Shown here: piece after piece, positions 53,220 to 62,554 of the stretch | Numbering within the stretch: the stretch's first letter is position 1 | Layout: every line of letters begins with the position of its first letter | DNA from: Prochlorococcus sp. AG-402-G06 | GTDB lineage: Bacteria > Cyanobacteriota > Cyanobacteriia > PCC-6307 > Cyanobiaceae | Assembly: GCA_003277985.1 (NCBI GenBank) | Contig: QCHR01000003.1 | Span: 1 to 64,000, forward strand | Direction: 5' to 3' | DNA length: 64,000 bases | Notes under the pieces: generated by a model | What the model was told of the DNA's origin: nothing | The model's database searches: none | What the model saw: only the letters and a program-made list of their open reading frames with translations | Position numbers and translations under genes: made by a program

Positions 53220-53414
53220 ATGTCTTCAAGGCAATCTGGAGCTTTACAGGCTGTTGAGGTAATGCTTAACGGATCACTTAAACGTCTCAATAATTTAAAA
53301 GGAGAGAACCGGGAAGCCCTTTATGATGAATACAAAGAATGGTTAGAAGTAGATGATAATAATGTAATAAATGATGGTGTTTTATACTGTAATTATCTGG
53401 GATCAAAAGAATAA
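53220..53414 (+). CDS. EYKEWL-family small protein
   Basis: A 64-residue protein (MSSRQSGALQAVEVMLNGSL, KRLNNLKGENREALYDEYKE, WLEVDD...). The frame is open 24 codons further upstream (from 53148), but ATG 53220 removes a hydrophobic non-homologous segment and matches the start of its relative at 52803. The same motif as that protein, E-Y-K-E-W-L, ends the helical part. Function unknown. Its stop is 2 bases before the convergent trmL stop. Confidence 0.6.
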   Translation: MSSRQSGALQAVEVMLNGSLKRLNNLKGENREALYDEYKEWLEVDDNNVINDGVLYCNYLGSKE

Positions 53415-53415
53415 A

Positions 53416-53916
53416 CTATTTGCTTAACAAATTTAATTGTAAACACGCTGAATAACAAACTATCCCACACGCAACGGATAAATTCAAACTTCTAACTCCG
53501 CCAGTCCTTAATTGATTCTCCCCTCCTGGCATAGGTATACCCGCAACTATTTCACAATTTCTAATTATGTTATCGGGTAAACCAGTATCTTCTCGTCCGA
53601 ATAAAAGTATATCTGTCTCTTTATAAATAATATTGGAGATTGTATTGCCACTTTTTTTGGTTAGAGCGATAATTCTTGAGTTTTTAAAAGAATTTTTATA
53701 TTGTTCAAATGTTTCAAATAAATGTAGATCTACATTTGCCCAGTAATCTAAGCCTGCTCTTTTTAAGTATTTATCTTCAAAACTAAAACCAGTTGGCTTA
53801 ATAATATCTAACGGGAGATCAAAGGCTAAGCATGATCTACCAATTGTTCCAGTATTCTGGGGAATTCTTGGTTCAAATAACGCGACTCTTGGTCGAGAAC
53901 TATTTAATGAATTCAT
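53416..53916 (-). CDS. trmL: tRNA (cytidine(34)-2'-O)-methyltransferase
   Basis: A 166-residue SPOUT methyltransferase (TrmL type) that methylates the ribose of wobble C34/U34 in tRNA-Leu. Motifs are RVALFEPRIPQNTGTIGRSC at the N-terminus, LLFGREDTGLPDNI in the middle and the knot-forming C-terminus CEIVAGIPMPGGENQLR, then GVRSLNLSVACGIVCY. Typical length. Overlaps cobU by 4 bases. Confidence 0.93.
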   Translation of the reverse strand: MNSLNSSRPRVALFEPRIPQNTGTIGRSCLAFDLPLDIIKPTGFSFEDKYLKRAGLDYWANVDLHLFETFEQYKNSFKNSRIIALTKKSGNTISNIIYKETDILLFGREDTGLPDNIIRNCEIVAGIPMPGGENQLRTGGVRSLNLSVACGIVCYSACLQLNLLSK

Positions 53917-54470
53917 GGTATTAGATCACCAAATTTATCTAAGTCAATTGCAGTCCCATTGATAGCAAGCCACCTTTGTTTTGAATGGCGACTTATCAAT
54001 GAGGTTAGCGTGCTCTGTCGTTCACGAAATAAATGACCTAATGGTGTCGCGGGAACAACTCCCCAGCCAACTTCCTCCGAAACAACAACAATACATAAAT
54101 TATCTTCTGAAAGGCAATTAATAAATTTAATTTGGAAATCATCCCATTGATCGTTATCTTTTATTAGGTGCTGTTCTACTAAGCCACCTAATGAATCAAT
54201 TAATACTGTCTGATTTCCGTTAATCGATTCAATTGCATTAATGATGTCTTTTGGATGCTCATTAAGCGTCCAGCTTTCAGGTCTTCTCTCCCTGTGAATA
54301 TCTATCCTATCTTGCCAATCTGAATCATTTGGTCTAGGTTTTGATGTTGCTATGTAGGTGACGGGATCTTGCTCCGAAATTAAAAATTCAGCTAATTTAC
54401 TTTTTCCACTTCTTGTCGGTCCTGTAATTGATATGAGTCCTTTATAATTTTTGGCTATTGGTGTGATCAT
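53913..54470 (-). CDS. cobU: Adenosylcobinamide kinase/guanylyltransferase
   Basis: A 185-residue bifunctional CobU/CobP enzyme of the late B12 pathway, phosphorylating adenosylcobinamide and making AdoCbi-GDP. Walker A is SITGPTRSGKSKLAEFLI. VTYIATSKPRPNDSDWQDRI, HRERRPESWTL (the His for guanylylation) and VLIDSLGGLV follow, then VVVSEEVGWGVVP. Prochlorococcus uses pseudocobalamin-type B12; no other cobalamin gene is in the window. Overlaps trmL by 4 bases. Confidence 0.93.
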   Translation of the reverse strand: MITPIAKNYKGLISITGPTRSGKSKLAEFLISEQDPVTYIATSKPRPNDSDWQDRIDIHRERRPESWTLNEHPKDIINAIESINGNQTVLIDSLGGLVEQHLIKDNDQWDDFQIKFINCLSEDNLCIVVVSEEVGWGVVPATPLGHLFRERQSTLTSLISRHSKQRWLAINGTAIDLDKFGDLIP

Positions 54471-54603
54471 ATTCTGAGCTATTGGATAAATCTATTAAAA
54501 GTGTTTTTTAATATATTATATCGATATTGATTAGAGAATAAAGGTAGGCATTGATATGTATAATAAAGAATCAATATATTTATTTAAAATATTGAATAGA
54601 TAA

Positions 54604-55221
54604 ATGTATAAAATTTCTAGCTTAGTTATAATATTTGGATCTTTTTTACTAATTTTATCAATTATAAATATTAGCACTGCTAATCAAGTTAATCCAACTC
54701 TAGTAAGAGCAGAGACAATATCTGGAATTGCTTCAATAGCTTTAATAACAATAGGTTATCTATGGACTGAAATTAAACCTAAACAACCTTCTAAGGTTAG
54801 CTTGGATGGGAAAGAGGGTTTTGAGCTTTGTACTAAATTAACTGACGATCAAAGAAATGAATTAGCCTGGGGAAGTCAGCAAATACTAACTGCAACGGCA
54901 GCTAGTACTATATTAATATATTGGGATAATAAAGTAATACTTAGAAGAGGCTTAATATCTGAGGAACTTTTTAAACCTGGAGAAATATGTAAAAGATCAA
55001 TTGATCAAAAACGATTAATATCATTAGTTAATACTGAATTATTTCCAGGTAGAGATGAGTTTGATGGTGTGTTGAATAATTTACCTGCAGTGATTGTTTA
55101 TCCTCTAGAAAATAGAGGCCTTACAATAGTTGGGGGTTGGTCAAAGAGATCATTTACCAATTCAGATGAAAAATGGATATCAGGATGGTCAGATAAGTTA
55201 TATGTATTACTTAGTAAGTAG
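54604..55221 (+). CDS. CCB2/CCB4-type cofactor-assembly protein
   Basis: A 205-residue protein with two N-terminal membrane helices (ISSLVIIFGSFLLILSI and IASIALITIGYLWTEI) followed by a soluble domain with ELAWGSQQILTATAASTILI, VNTELFPGRDEFDGVLNNLP and LTIVGGWSKRSF. This is the CCB2/CCB4 (cofactor assembly of complex C subunit B, DUF2930) design; plant CCB proteins attach the extra heme ci to cytochrome b6. The end overlaps lptC by 15 bases (convergent). In the cyanobacterium the same role is inferred from orthology only. Confidence 0.85.
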   Translation: MYKISSLVIIFGSFLLILSIINISTANQVNPTLVRAETISGIASIALITIGYLWTEIKPKQPSKVSLDGKEGFELCTKLTDDQRNELAWGSQQILTATAASTILIYWDNKVILRRGLISEELFKPGEICKRSIDQKRLISLVNTELFPGRDEFDGVLNNLPAVIVYPLENRGLTIVGGWSKRSFTNSDEKWISGWSDKLYVLLSK

Positions 55222-55866
55222 GAAGTTAATAGTTGTTTCTACCTGTTTCTCGTTAGATGTAAAAACTAATGTATTATCCTTTTTATACCATTTTGCAAAA
55301 TCAGATATAATTTTTACCTGATACTCCTCTTCACCTTTTGAATTATATATAAATCTATTGAATACACTATTGTCTATTTTAAGTAGGCTTGCATCTATAT
55401 TATACAATCCATTAGTTGCATTTATTCTAGTATTATCAAAATTAATATTGACTGGATCTCTTATATCAATAATAGAGGTATTTAAATCCCAATCAAAGGA
55501 ATTAGTCTTTATATAGTAATCCTGGTTGTTAAGAAATGATATGTTTACACTATTAAAAACTCTAATAGAATTAGTTAAATTATTTAGAGTTGAATTGCCA
55601 GACTTAACTTTAAAGTCTTGACCATTTTTATTAAGCAATTCAATTGAGCTGTCAAATATATCTATATCATTATTTGTTGGGTCAATTATGGCTTTAGGAC
55701 TAGTGATTCTTACGCTGGTTTGATTATTAGGATTCTCCTGAAGTAGTTCAAAGTTATTAATGTAGCTTTTATTATCTAGCTGAGAAGAAGATTTTTTTGA
55801 ATTTTGACACCCAAATAGAGGTAATGTAGTAATTATTAGCAGAAAATAAATTGGTAAATATTTCAC
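55207..55866 (-). CDS. lptC: LptC-like LPS export lipoprotein
   Basis: A 219-residue protein with a lipoprotein signal (MKYLPIYFLLIITTLPLFGC; Cys20 in the lipobox LFGC). The rest is beta-rich and Asn/Ser/Thr-rich with repeats such as VRITSPKAIIDPTNNDIDIF and INATNGLYNIDASLLKI, consistent with the periplasmic LptC/OstA-like jellyroll that carries LPS to the outer membrane. Starts at the last base of metG on the minus strand. Assignment to LptC is by fold outline. Confidence 0.8.
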   Translation of the reverse strand: MKYLPIYFLLIITTLPLFGCQNSKKSSSQLDNKSYINNFELLQENPNNQTSVRITSPKAIIDPTNNDIDIFDSSIELLNKNGQDFKVKSGNSTLNNLTNSIRVFNSVNISFLNNQDYYIKTNSFDWDLNTSIIDIRDPVNINFDNTRINATNGLYNIDASLLKIDNSVFNRFIYNSKGEEEYQVKIISDFAKWYKKDNTLVFTSNEKQVETTINFLLTK

Positions 55867-57416
55867 TATACAGAATTCTCATTAAATTCAATTTTATCCA
55901 TGACTGGAGAAGGGTCTTGTAGTCCATTATCAGGATCTAACAAACCCCAACGTAATGATTTTTGAAAATTAATAGTAGAAGAATCAATATTTAATTGATT
56001 TAATATTCTAATACTTAAATTTGGTACAAAAGGATTTAGCAATATGCCAATAATTCGACAAGATTCAAGTACAGAATATATATCAAGAGCAACAATATCT
56101 TTATTTTCGATATCTTTAATTAGCTTCCACGGTGCACGATCATTTAGGTAGAGGTTTGCACTATTAGATAGGTCTATAATTGCATTTGCAGCATTTTTAA
56201 AATTGCTATCTTTAAATGATTGCATATATTCATCTATTTTTATCATTGATTGAACTTTAAGAGGAGATTCAAGTAACAAAGAATTATCTATTGGAATTTT
56301 ATTATTAAACCATTTTTTAGACATTGTAAGTGTTCTGTTTAACAAATTACCAATGGTATTACTTAAATCACTATTAACAATATCCACAAATCTTCTCATT
56401 TGAAAATCACCATCTTCACCAAATTCAATATCTCTTAAAAGATACCATCTCATCGCATCTATACCCCCATATTCCAAGAGTTCTATCGGGTCGAGCACGT
56501 TACCTAATGATTTACCCATTTTTTGCCCTTCTCGTGTTAAAAACCCATGCCCAAAAACACTTACAGGTGGTTTCATACCAGCAGAAAGTAGCATTGCTGG
56601 CCAATAAACCGCATGAAATCTGAGTATATCCTTTCCAATTACATGTATATTTGCTGGCCAATTACATAACGATTCCTCGGTGAGTTCAGGAGAGTTTTGA
56701 TCACTAAGAGATCCACTAATATAACCTAATAAAGCATCAAACCATACATAAAAAGTGTGATCATTTGTTCCAGGGACATTTATTCCCCATTTTAAGTTTA
56801 CTCTAGAAATTGAGAAATCCCTTAAGCCTTTTGAGACAAAATTGATAATTTCATTTTTTCTACTTTTAGGAGAAATAAAACCATCAATTTGAATTAATTT
56901 TTCTATTTGATCTTGATATTTTGATAATTTAAAAAATAAGTTTTCTTCATCTCTCCATTCTAATTCTTTTTTATGAATTGAACAGATTGGGCTTTTATCA
57001 TCCTCATCTACATCTTTATATTCCTCACATCCAACACAATACCAGCCACTTTGTCTACCCATATAAACATCATCAGATTTCAAAACTTTTGAATAAAATT
57101 GATGAACTAATGAAGTGTGATCTTCAGAGGTTGTTCTTACAAATCGATCATAACTAATATTTAATTTATCCCATAAATATTTATACTTTTTAGTAATTTC
57201 ATCACAATGTAGTTGAGGTTGAAGGCTTTTACTTTCTGCGGTTCGTTCAATTTTTTGACCATGTTCGTCAACGCCAGTAAGAAAAAGTACTGTATTTCCA
57301 CTTAGTCTTTGAAATCGAGCTATTGCATCACAAGCGATTGTTGTATATGAACTACCTAGATGAGGCTTGTCATTAACATAATATAGTGGTGTTGTAATTG
57401 TGTATTTCATATTCAT
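55866..57416 (-). CDS. metG: Methionyl-tRNA synthetase
   Basis: A 516-residue class I synthetase. The HIGH-equivalent is HLGS (residues 19-22 in YYVNDKPHLGSSYT). A single zinc knuckle is WYCVGCEEY...ICSIHKK with a second half lacking the usual Cys pair. The KMSKS-equivalent is KMGKS in REGQKMGKSLGN. The anticodon-binding helical domain follows; no C-terminal EMAP-type domain is attached, so this is a short MetG. Downstream of the RNB gene and coupled to lptC by a 1-base overlap. Confidence 0.95.
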   Translation of the reverse strand: MNMKYTITTPLYYVNDKPHLGSSYTTIACDAIARFQRLSGNTVLFLTGVDEHGQKIERTAESKSLQPQLHCDEITKKYKYLWDKLNISYDRFVRTTSEDHTSLVHQFYSKVLKSDDVYMGRQSGWYCVGCEEYKDVDEDDKSPICSIHKKELEWRDEENLFFKLSKYQDQIEKLIQIDGFISPKSRKNEIINFVSKGLRDFSISRVNLKWGINVPGTNDHTFYVWFDALLGYISGSLSDQNSPELTEESLCNWPANIHVIGKDILRFHAVYWPAMLLSAGMKPPVSVFGHGFLTREGQKMGKSLGNVLDPIELLEYGGIDAMRWYLLRDIEFGEDGDFQMRRFVDIVNSDLSNTIGNLLNRTLTMSKKWFNNKIPIDNSLLLESPLKVQSMIKIDEYMQSFKDSNFKNAANAIIDLSNSANLYLNDRAPWKLIKDIENKDIVALDIYSVLESCRIIGILLNPFVPNLSIRILNQLNIDSSTINFQKSLRWGLLDPDNGLQDPSPVMDKIEFNENSV

Positions 57417-57474
57417 AATATATTCTAATTATTATATTGTATTTTTAAAACTCTTGCACACTTATGATGAACGC

Positions 57475-58761
57475 TTATTTTGATAATGAAATTAATTCGA
57501 AAAATATTATATCATTGTTATTATTATTGACTATATTTTGAACGTTAAAGCTCTCGCCAATATTTAAGCACTTATTTGATTTTAGATTACATATAGTAGA
57601 GAAATGATAGTCATGAAAGTATAAAATACAAATGTTTTTATATCTGTTTACCCAATTCAGTAAAATCACATTATATACGTTTAATGAGTTTTTTTCGAAC
57701 CATTTACTTAGCCAATATTTTTGATCCTCTCTATATCTCATAATATTTTGTCTTCCTTGATTATTAATCTGAAGAATCATTTGTTCAACATCTTCTTTAG
57801 ATATAATTTCCTTATTATTTAGATATCTATTTAATTGAAAGTTAACTATCAAGTCAGCATATCTTCTTATCGGTGATGTGGCATGTACATAAGATGTTAA
57901 GCCTAAACTAGAGTGTCGCATTGGACTTATTGAATAATATGACTTACCCATGGTTTTCTTAAGTACAAAATTGTATAAAACATTATTATCAGAATCTTGA
58001 ATATTATCTTTAGAAACTTTATCTATACGTTGTTGGACTCTATATGGAACAGGAATTTTATTGACCTTAGTAAAATTTGAAATAAGATTTCCATACAAGA
58101 TCATTGCTTCACTTATTAATTGTCTCGATAGCGTTGGATCTATTATCTTAAGGGCGGGATTGTTATCTTCTACAATAATCTTTCCAAATGATTCTAATAT
58201 TTCCGTAGCACCTGAATTCTTTCTCCAACATTTTCTACTTTGTAAAATTTCAGAGATAATACTTAAATCTTCTTCTTCTTTTGGCGCATAATCTATTAGT
58301 TCATCAGCTTCTGTATAATTTAACCTGAAGTCTACTTTAATAATACTCTGGACTATTTCTGTAGAACCAATACTACCGTCTTCATTAAAAACAACACCTA
58401 AACTTAATGATTCTCTCTTTTCTTTATCACTTAGACTAAACACATCATTTATTAAGATTTCAGGAAGCATATAATAAGTATTAGTTGATAAATAAATAGT
58501 TGAAATAAGTTTCCTTGCCTTCTTATCAATAGCTGATTGATATTCAAAATATGAAGCAGGGTAAGCAATGTGGATCCATAACTTATGCTGATAAGATATT
58601 TTTTCTAATGAAATAGCATCATCTATTTCATACGTTTCAGTATCATCTATTGAATATGTTTTAAGATGTGTAAGGTCTTTAACTGATGTGTTTACATTAT
58701 TTGTTTGTTTAAATCTAGAAATTATATTTTTAACTTCATTATCTATTATTTTATTGCACAT
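57475..58761 (-). CDS. RNB-domain exoribonuclease, minimal (RNase II family)
   Basis: A 428-residue protein that is almost only the RNB catalytic domain. The acidic cluster is present at residues 39-49: DDTETYEIDDA. The RNA-exit motif SPIRRYADL is present with both arginines. N-terminal cold-shock domains seen in RNase II/R are missing; about 35 residues precede the cluster. At the C-terminus only a short S1-like remnant remains. Compared with the family (about 640 residues or more) it is heavily reduced at both ends. Likely a 3'-5' exonuclease, possibly of restricted substrate range. It follows rpsR and rpmG on the same strand. Confidence 0.88.
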   Translation of the reverse strand: MCNKIIDNEVKNIISRFKQTNNVNTSVKDLTHLKTYSIDDTETYEIDDAISLEKISYQHKLWIHIAYPASYFEYQSAIDKKARKLISTIYLSTNTYYMLPEILINDVFSLSDKEKRESLSLGVVFNEDGSIGSTEIVQSIIKVDFRLNYTEADELIDYAPKEEEDLSIISEILQSRKCWRKNSGATEILESFGKIIVEDNNPALKIIDPTLSRQLISEAMILYGNLISNFTKVNKIPVPYRVQQRIDKVSKDNIQDSDNNVLYNFVLKKTMGKSYYSISPMRHSSLGLTSYVHATSPIRRYADLIVNFQLNRYLNNKEIISKEDVEQMILQINNQGRQNIMRYREDQKYWLSKWFEKNSLNVYNVILLNWVNRYKNICILYFHDYHFSTICNLKSNKCLNIGESFNVQNIVNNNNNDIIFFELISLSK

Positions 58762-58784
58762 TCTATAATTAATAGAATATTAAC

Positions 58785-59006
58785 TTACCCTTCCGGATTA
58801 ACAAAGGGAAGTAAGGCAATAATACGTGCTCTTTTAACAGCTGTAGTTAAATCTCTTTGTTGCTTAGCCGTTAATCCAGTAAGTCTTCTAGGTAAGATTT
58901 TTCCTCTATCTGTAATAAATTTCTTTAATAATTCTACGTCCTTATAATCAATAGGATCTCCAGGCTTTATTGGAGAGAGCTTTTGTTTGAATAGTGAATT
59001 AGTCAT
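58785..59006 (-). CDS. rpsR: 30S ribosomal protein S18
   Basis: A 73-residue protein: basic N-terminus, then the S18 core [20 protein letters not shown], then [20 protein letters not shown] and the short tail LLPFVNPEG. Full length. 27 bases after rpmG and 23 bases before the RNB gene, the usual cyanobacterial order. Confidence 0.97.
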   Translation of the reverse strand: MTNSLFKQKLSPIKPGDPIDYKDVELLKKFITDRGKILPRRLTGLTAKQQRDLTTAVKRARIIALLPFVNPEG

Positions 59007-59033
59007 TTTTATAAAGTGTATAAAAGGAAATGA

Positions 59034-59231
59034 TTATTTGATTTCTCTATGAATAGTCATCTTATTTAATTCAGGGCAGAATTTTTTAAGTTCCAACCTC
59101 TCAGTAGTGTTCCTACGATTTTTTTCTGTAGTGTATCTAGATACCCCTGCAGAACGCTTTTCTGAGCTAGGTACAGATCTAGACTCAGTACATTCTAACG
59201 TAACCACTATTCTGGTACCTTTTTTAGCCAT
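59034..59231 (-). CDS. rpmG: 50S ribosomal protein L33
   Basis: A 65-residue protein ([20 protein letters not shown], then [20 protein letters not shown] and [14 protein letters not shown]). Only the two separated cysteines of the zinc-free form are seen, so this is the C- type of L33. Full length. First gene of the rpmG-rpsR-RNB-metG-lptC run. Confidence 0.97.
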   Translation of the reverse strand: MAKKGTRIVVTLECTESRSVPSSEKRSAGVSRYTTEKNRRNTTERLELKKFCPELNKMTIHREIK

Positions 59232-59347
59232 ATGAACTTAGCTCAACTTTTGTGAGTCTAGGAAACAAAGTACAATCTTACTAGGCTAAGCACCCTTTTT
59301 TATAAATTCATTCGAGCAACTATGCTTAACTCCTGTAAAAGCTAATC

Positions 59348-61822
59348 ATGAAGGTATCAGTTTCTTGGCTAAAAGATCTTGTCGAATTTAACAATGATAT
59401 TGATGAATTGGCTGAAAAGCTTTCAATGACAGGCTTTGAAGTTGAATCATTAGAAGACTTATCAGCCCAAGCAAAGAATGTTGTTATTGGTTATGTTGAT
59501 GAAATCACACCACATCCAAATGCCGAAAAGCTCAAAGTTTGTTCAGTAGACGTTGGTTTACCCAAAAAGTTAAGTATTGTTTGTGGTGCACCAAACGTAA
59601 AAGCCGGATATCACGTCCTTGTGGCGAAGGTTGGAGCCTATTTATCCTCAAAATCATTAAAAATAAAATTATCTAATTTACGAGGCGTAGAAAGCGCAGG
59701 AATGATTTGTTCTTTGGATGAACTAGGGATTGAAAGTAGTAATGAAGGTATAGAAATTCTTGAAGAAAGTGAAACAAATATCCCTCCAATTGGTTCAAAT
59801 GCTGTCGATTATCTTGGTTTGAATGACACCATTATTGAATTAGCTATTACTGCTAACAGACCTGATGGGATGTCTATGGCTGGTATAGCACGAGAAATAT
59901 CAACAATAACAAATTCAAAATTAACACTGCCAACTTTAAATTTCAATAAAGACTTTGATAAATTTGAGCCACAAATAAGAGAAAAAGAAACGATAGGCTC
60001 AGACTTTATTTACTCACTTACGTATATAGATACTATAAACAATAATGGAAAGATAAATAAGTCTATATCTAATAAATTAAATTCATTAAGACAAAATTGT
60101 ATAAACCCTGTTGTTGACATAACAAATTTTTTAATGCTTGAGCAAGGCCAGCCACTTCATGCCTTTGATGCAGATCTATTAGATAATATAGCTGGTAGAA
60201 TTGTTATGCCAAATGATTTTGGTATTAGAAATGGTAGAGAAGGAGAATCATTTATTGCACTCGATAAAAAAGAATATAAATTAAATGAAAATATAAAAGT
60301 AATTACATGTTGCGATGTTCCAATTGCAATAGCTGGGGTTATCGGAGGAAACAACAGTTCCGTAAGTGAAAAAACTACAAGAGTTTGGTTAGAAGCAGCT
60401 GTATTTACCCCTACATCAGTTAGAAATAGTAGTAGAGAAATAGGGCTCAGAACAGATGCAAGTAGTAGATACGAAAAGGGGATATCACCTAATATGACAA
60501 CTGCTGTTTCACTGAGAGCTAGTGATCTTATATCGTTAGAATTAGGTGGTAATATTAAATCGACTCATGTCAATAATGAATTTATTAGAAAAGATATTAG
60601 TGTAAATCTTAGAATAGACAAAATTAACAAGGTTCTAGGTAAATTGAGATGCATAGATAATAACCAATTAGACAAAAGTACTTATACATTCCGTTATCTT
60701 AATAAGGATGAGATTGAGCCTCTTCTAACAAAACTTGGCTGCCTAATTACGTCAACTTCTAGTGGTTGGGATGTACGAATTCCTCCTTACAGATCATCTG
60801 ATTTAACTAGAGAAATCGATTTAATAGAAGAGATTGCAAGACTAATTGGATATGATAATTTTGATTCGAATATGCCAGATCCTCTTGAGCCAGGAGTATT
60901 AAAACCTGAAAATTTGGTTGAAAGACGATTACGAAATTCATTTATCCACAATGGTTTTCAAGAAGTAGTGACTTCATCACTTGTTGGTCCTGATAACACT
61001 GATGGAAATGCTGTAATAATTAAAAATCCATTATTATCAGAGACTAGTAGATTAAGAACAAATGTATGGGATGAACATCTTAAAATTCTTCAGAGAAATG
61101 TATCATTTGGAGCTGAAGGGTGTTGGATCTTTGAAATAGCAAAGACATACAAAAAAGATAAAGAAAGCTTTGTTGAAACAAATTTATTATCAGGTGCTTT
61201 GACTGGAAATAAGCGATTTAGTAAGTGGGGCTCAGCATCAAAACAAATATCTTTAGATTATTTTGATGCAAGAGGAAAACTTAAGCAATCCCTTGGAGTT
61301 CTCGGAATTGAAACTATTGATAAGCAACTTGTCGACAAAGATTTCATGCATCCAGGTCGAACTTCGGAATTATTTGTTGAAGGAAAAAGTATCGGCTTCT
61401 TTGGACAAATACACCCTTCTCTCTCAGAGAAATATGATCTAATTCAAGAGACTTACTTATTTAACCTTGAGTTTGATCCCCTAATTAAAGCGTCAACAAG
61501 GAAAACAAATTGGACAAGAATATTTAAGGATTACCCCACTGTTCCTTTTATGGAAAGGGATATTGCGTTTATTCATTCAAAAAAATATAGCTCTTTAGAA
61601 ATAATAAATCTAATAAAGAAATCTGGAAGACCACTTTTAGAGAAAGTGGAATTGATAGACCGTTACGAGGGATCTTCTATTCCAGAGGATTCGGTTAGCC
61701 AGGCTTTTAGAATAAAATATAGAGATCCTAAAAAAACTCTGGTAGAAGAAGATATAAATCCAATACATGAAAATATAAGAACTGCTCTTAAAGAAAAAAT
61801 AAATGCGGAGCTCAGAAGTTAG
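59348..61822 (+). CDS. pheT: Phenylalanyl-tRNA synthetase beta subunit
   Basis: An 824-residue subunit of the alpha2beta2 enzyme. N-terminal tRNA-binding OB domain: VVIGYVDEITPHPNAEKLKV and LSIVCGAPNVKAGYHV. B3/B4 editing domain in the middle (SLRQNCINPVVDITNFLMLE, QPLHAFDAD), B5 domain (YRSSDLTREIDLIEEIARLI) and the C-terminal FDX-ACB domain (DYPTVPFMERDIAFI). No frameshift. Divergent from rpmG. Confidence 0.97.
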   Translation: MKVSVSWLKDLVEFNNDIDELAEKLSMTGFEVESLEDLSAQAKNVVIGYVDEITPHPNAEKLKVCSVDVGLPKKLSIVCGAPNVKAGYHVLVAKVGAYLSSKSLKIKLSNLRGVESAGMICSLDELGIESSNEGIEILEESETNIPPIGSNAVDYLGLNDTIIELAITANRPDGMSMAGIAREISTITNSKLTLPTLNFNKDFDKFEPQIREKETIGSDFIYSLTYIDTINNNGKINKSISNKLNSLRQNCINPVVDITNFLMLEQGQPLHAFDADLLDNIAGRIVMPNDFGIRNGREGESFIALDKKEYKLNENIKVITCCDVPIAIAGVIGGNNSSVSEKTTRVWLEAAVFTPTSVRNSSREIGLRTDASSRYEKGISPNMTTAVSLRASDLISLELGGNIKSTHVNNEFIRKDISVNLRIDKINKVLGKLRCIDNNQLDKSTYTFRYLNKDEIEPLLTKLGCLITSTSSGWDVRIPPYRSSDLTREIDLIEEIARLIGYDNFDSNMPDPLEPGVLKPENLVERRLRNSFIHNGFQEVVTSSLVGPDNTDGNAVIIKNPLLSETSRLRTNVWDEHLKILQRNVSFGAEGCWIFEIAKTYKKDKESFVETNLLSGALTGNKRFSKWGSASKQISLDYFDARGKLKQSLGVLGIETIDKQLVDKDFMHPGRTSELFVEGKSIGFFGQIHPSLSEKYDLIQETYLFNLEFDPLIKASTRKTNWTRIFKDYPTVPFMERDIAFIHSKKYSSLEIINLIKKSGRPLLEKVELIDRYEGSSIPEDSVSQAFRIKYRDPKKTLVEEDINPIHENIRTALKEKINAELRS

Positions 61823-62554
61823 TCTCACTGATCTAGAATTAGTCCCACAATAGGTCTACTATGGAGACTATAACGGGACTCTATAGATTATATTAATGCG
61901 AACAATTTCTTTTGCGAATGCTTACTTTTTTGAGTAAAAGCGTATTTTGTAATTGGCATAAAATCACTAAGAGAAGAATAACTTGAAAAGTTCTCCGGAT
62001 ATAAAACTCGGACCACCAATATAGAGAAAGGTCTTAAGCTTCTTACAAAAGAATTACAACGAGACTCGGCAAGAGACTCATCCTAGATTAATGAGAAGGA
62101 TTTGTACGCTAAAATAGAAACCATTTCAAGCTATTTAAAATTCTTCGGCATATAAAGGGTTATTGGAATCTGCATAACTGTCTATAAAGCAGTTATGCAC
62201 GTTGTAAAATCATTTTATGGCAATGGATTATGGCTACCCAAAAATGGTTGGACATGAGATGGACATGATTGGTCTCTAGATGCACTAAATCGAAAGAATA
62301 TTTACAAAACGAATAAAATAAGTTCCAATTTTTGTTCATTTTAAAATGCATTAAATGACTTCCTGTACTCTCTTGTACCTTTGATCTATACGATTTAAAC
62401 CAAAATAAAACAATAGTTTGAAATAACGGTTCTATTTAATTCAAATCCCTGTGTATTTAATGAAGTCTATTCCAACCAAACATTAAATCTCATGCTTCTT
62501 AGATAAGTCTTTTCTAGAGACTAATATTAAGACCAATTCAAGACTCGTGAGAGT
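61823..62554. other. Intergenic stretch, probably decayed sequence
   Basis: 732 bases without an intact gene. A nested hairpin just after pheT (AGTCCC 61841-61846 with GGGACT 61875-61880) may terminate it. A perfect 10-base inverted repeat TGCATAACTG/CAGTTATGCA lies at 62171-62180 and 62190-62199. TGGACATGA is repeated 11 bases apart (62249-62257, 62260-62268). Translations of the plus strand show protein-like pieces interrupted by stops (such as VVKSFYGNGLWLPKNGW around 62204-62253), suggesting a decayed gene, not confirmed. Confidence 0.5.
62171..62199. repeat. Perfect 10-base inverted repeat
   Basis: Arms TGCATAACTG (62171-62180) and CAGTTATGCA (62190-62199), loop TCTATAAAG. GC content is higher than around it, and no T-run follows. 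It could be an operator, a structured RNA stem or a leftover of a mobile element. Confidence 0.6.

Noticed and set aside
47492-53414. Tyrosine integrase or att duplication for an island at tRNA-Met
   Set aside because: No integrase motif was found, and no second copy of the tRNA 3' end is visible between 47.6 and 53.4 kb.
62100-62400. Phage integrase remnant
   Set aside because: The broken frames do not carry the R-H-R-Y pattern of tyrosine recombinases; only a generic decay signal remains.
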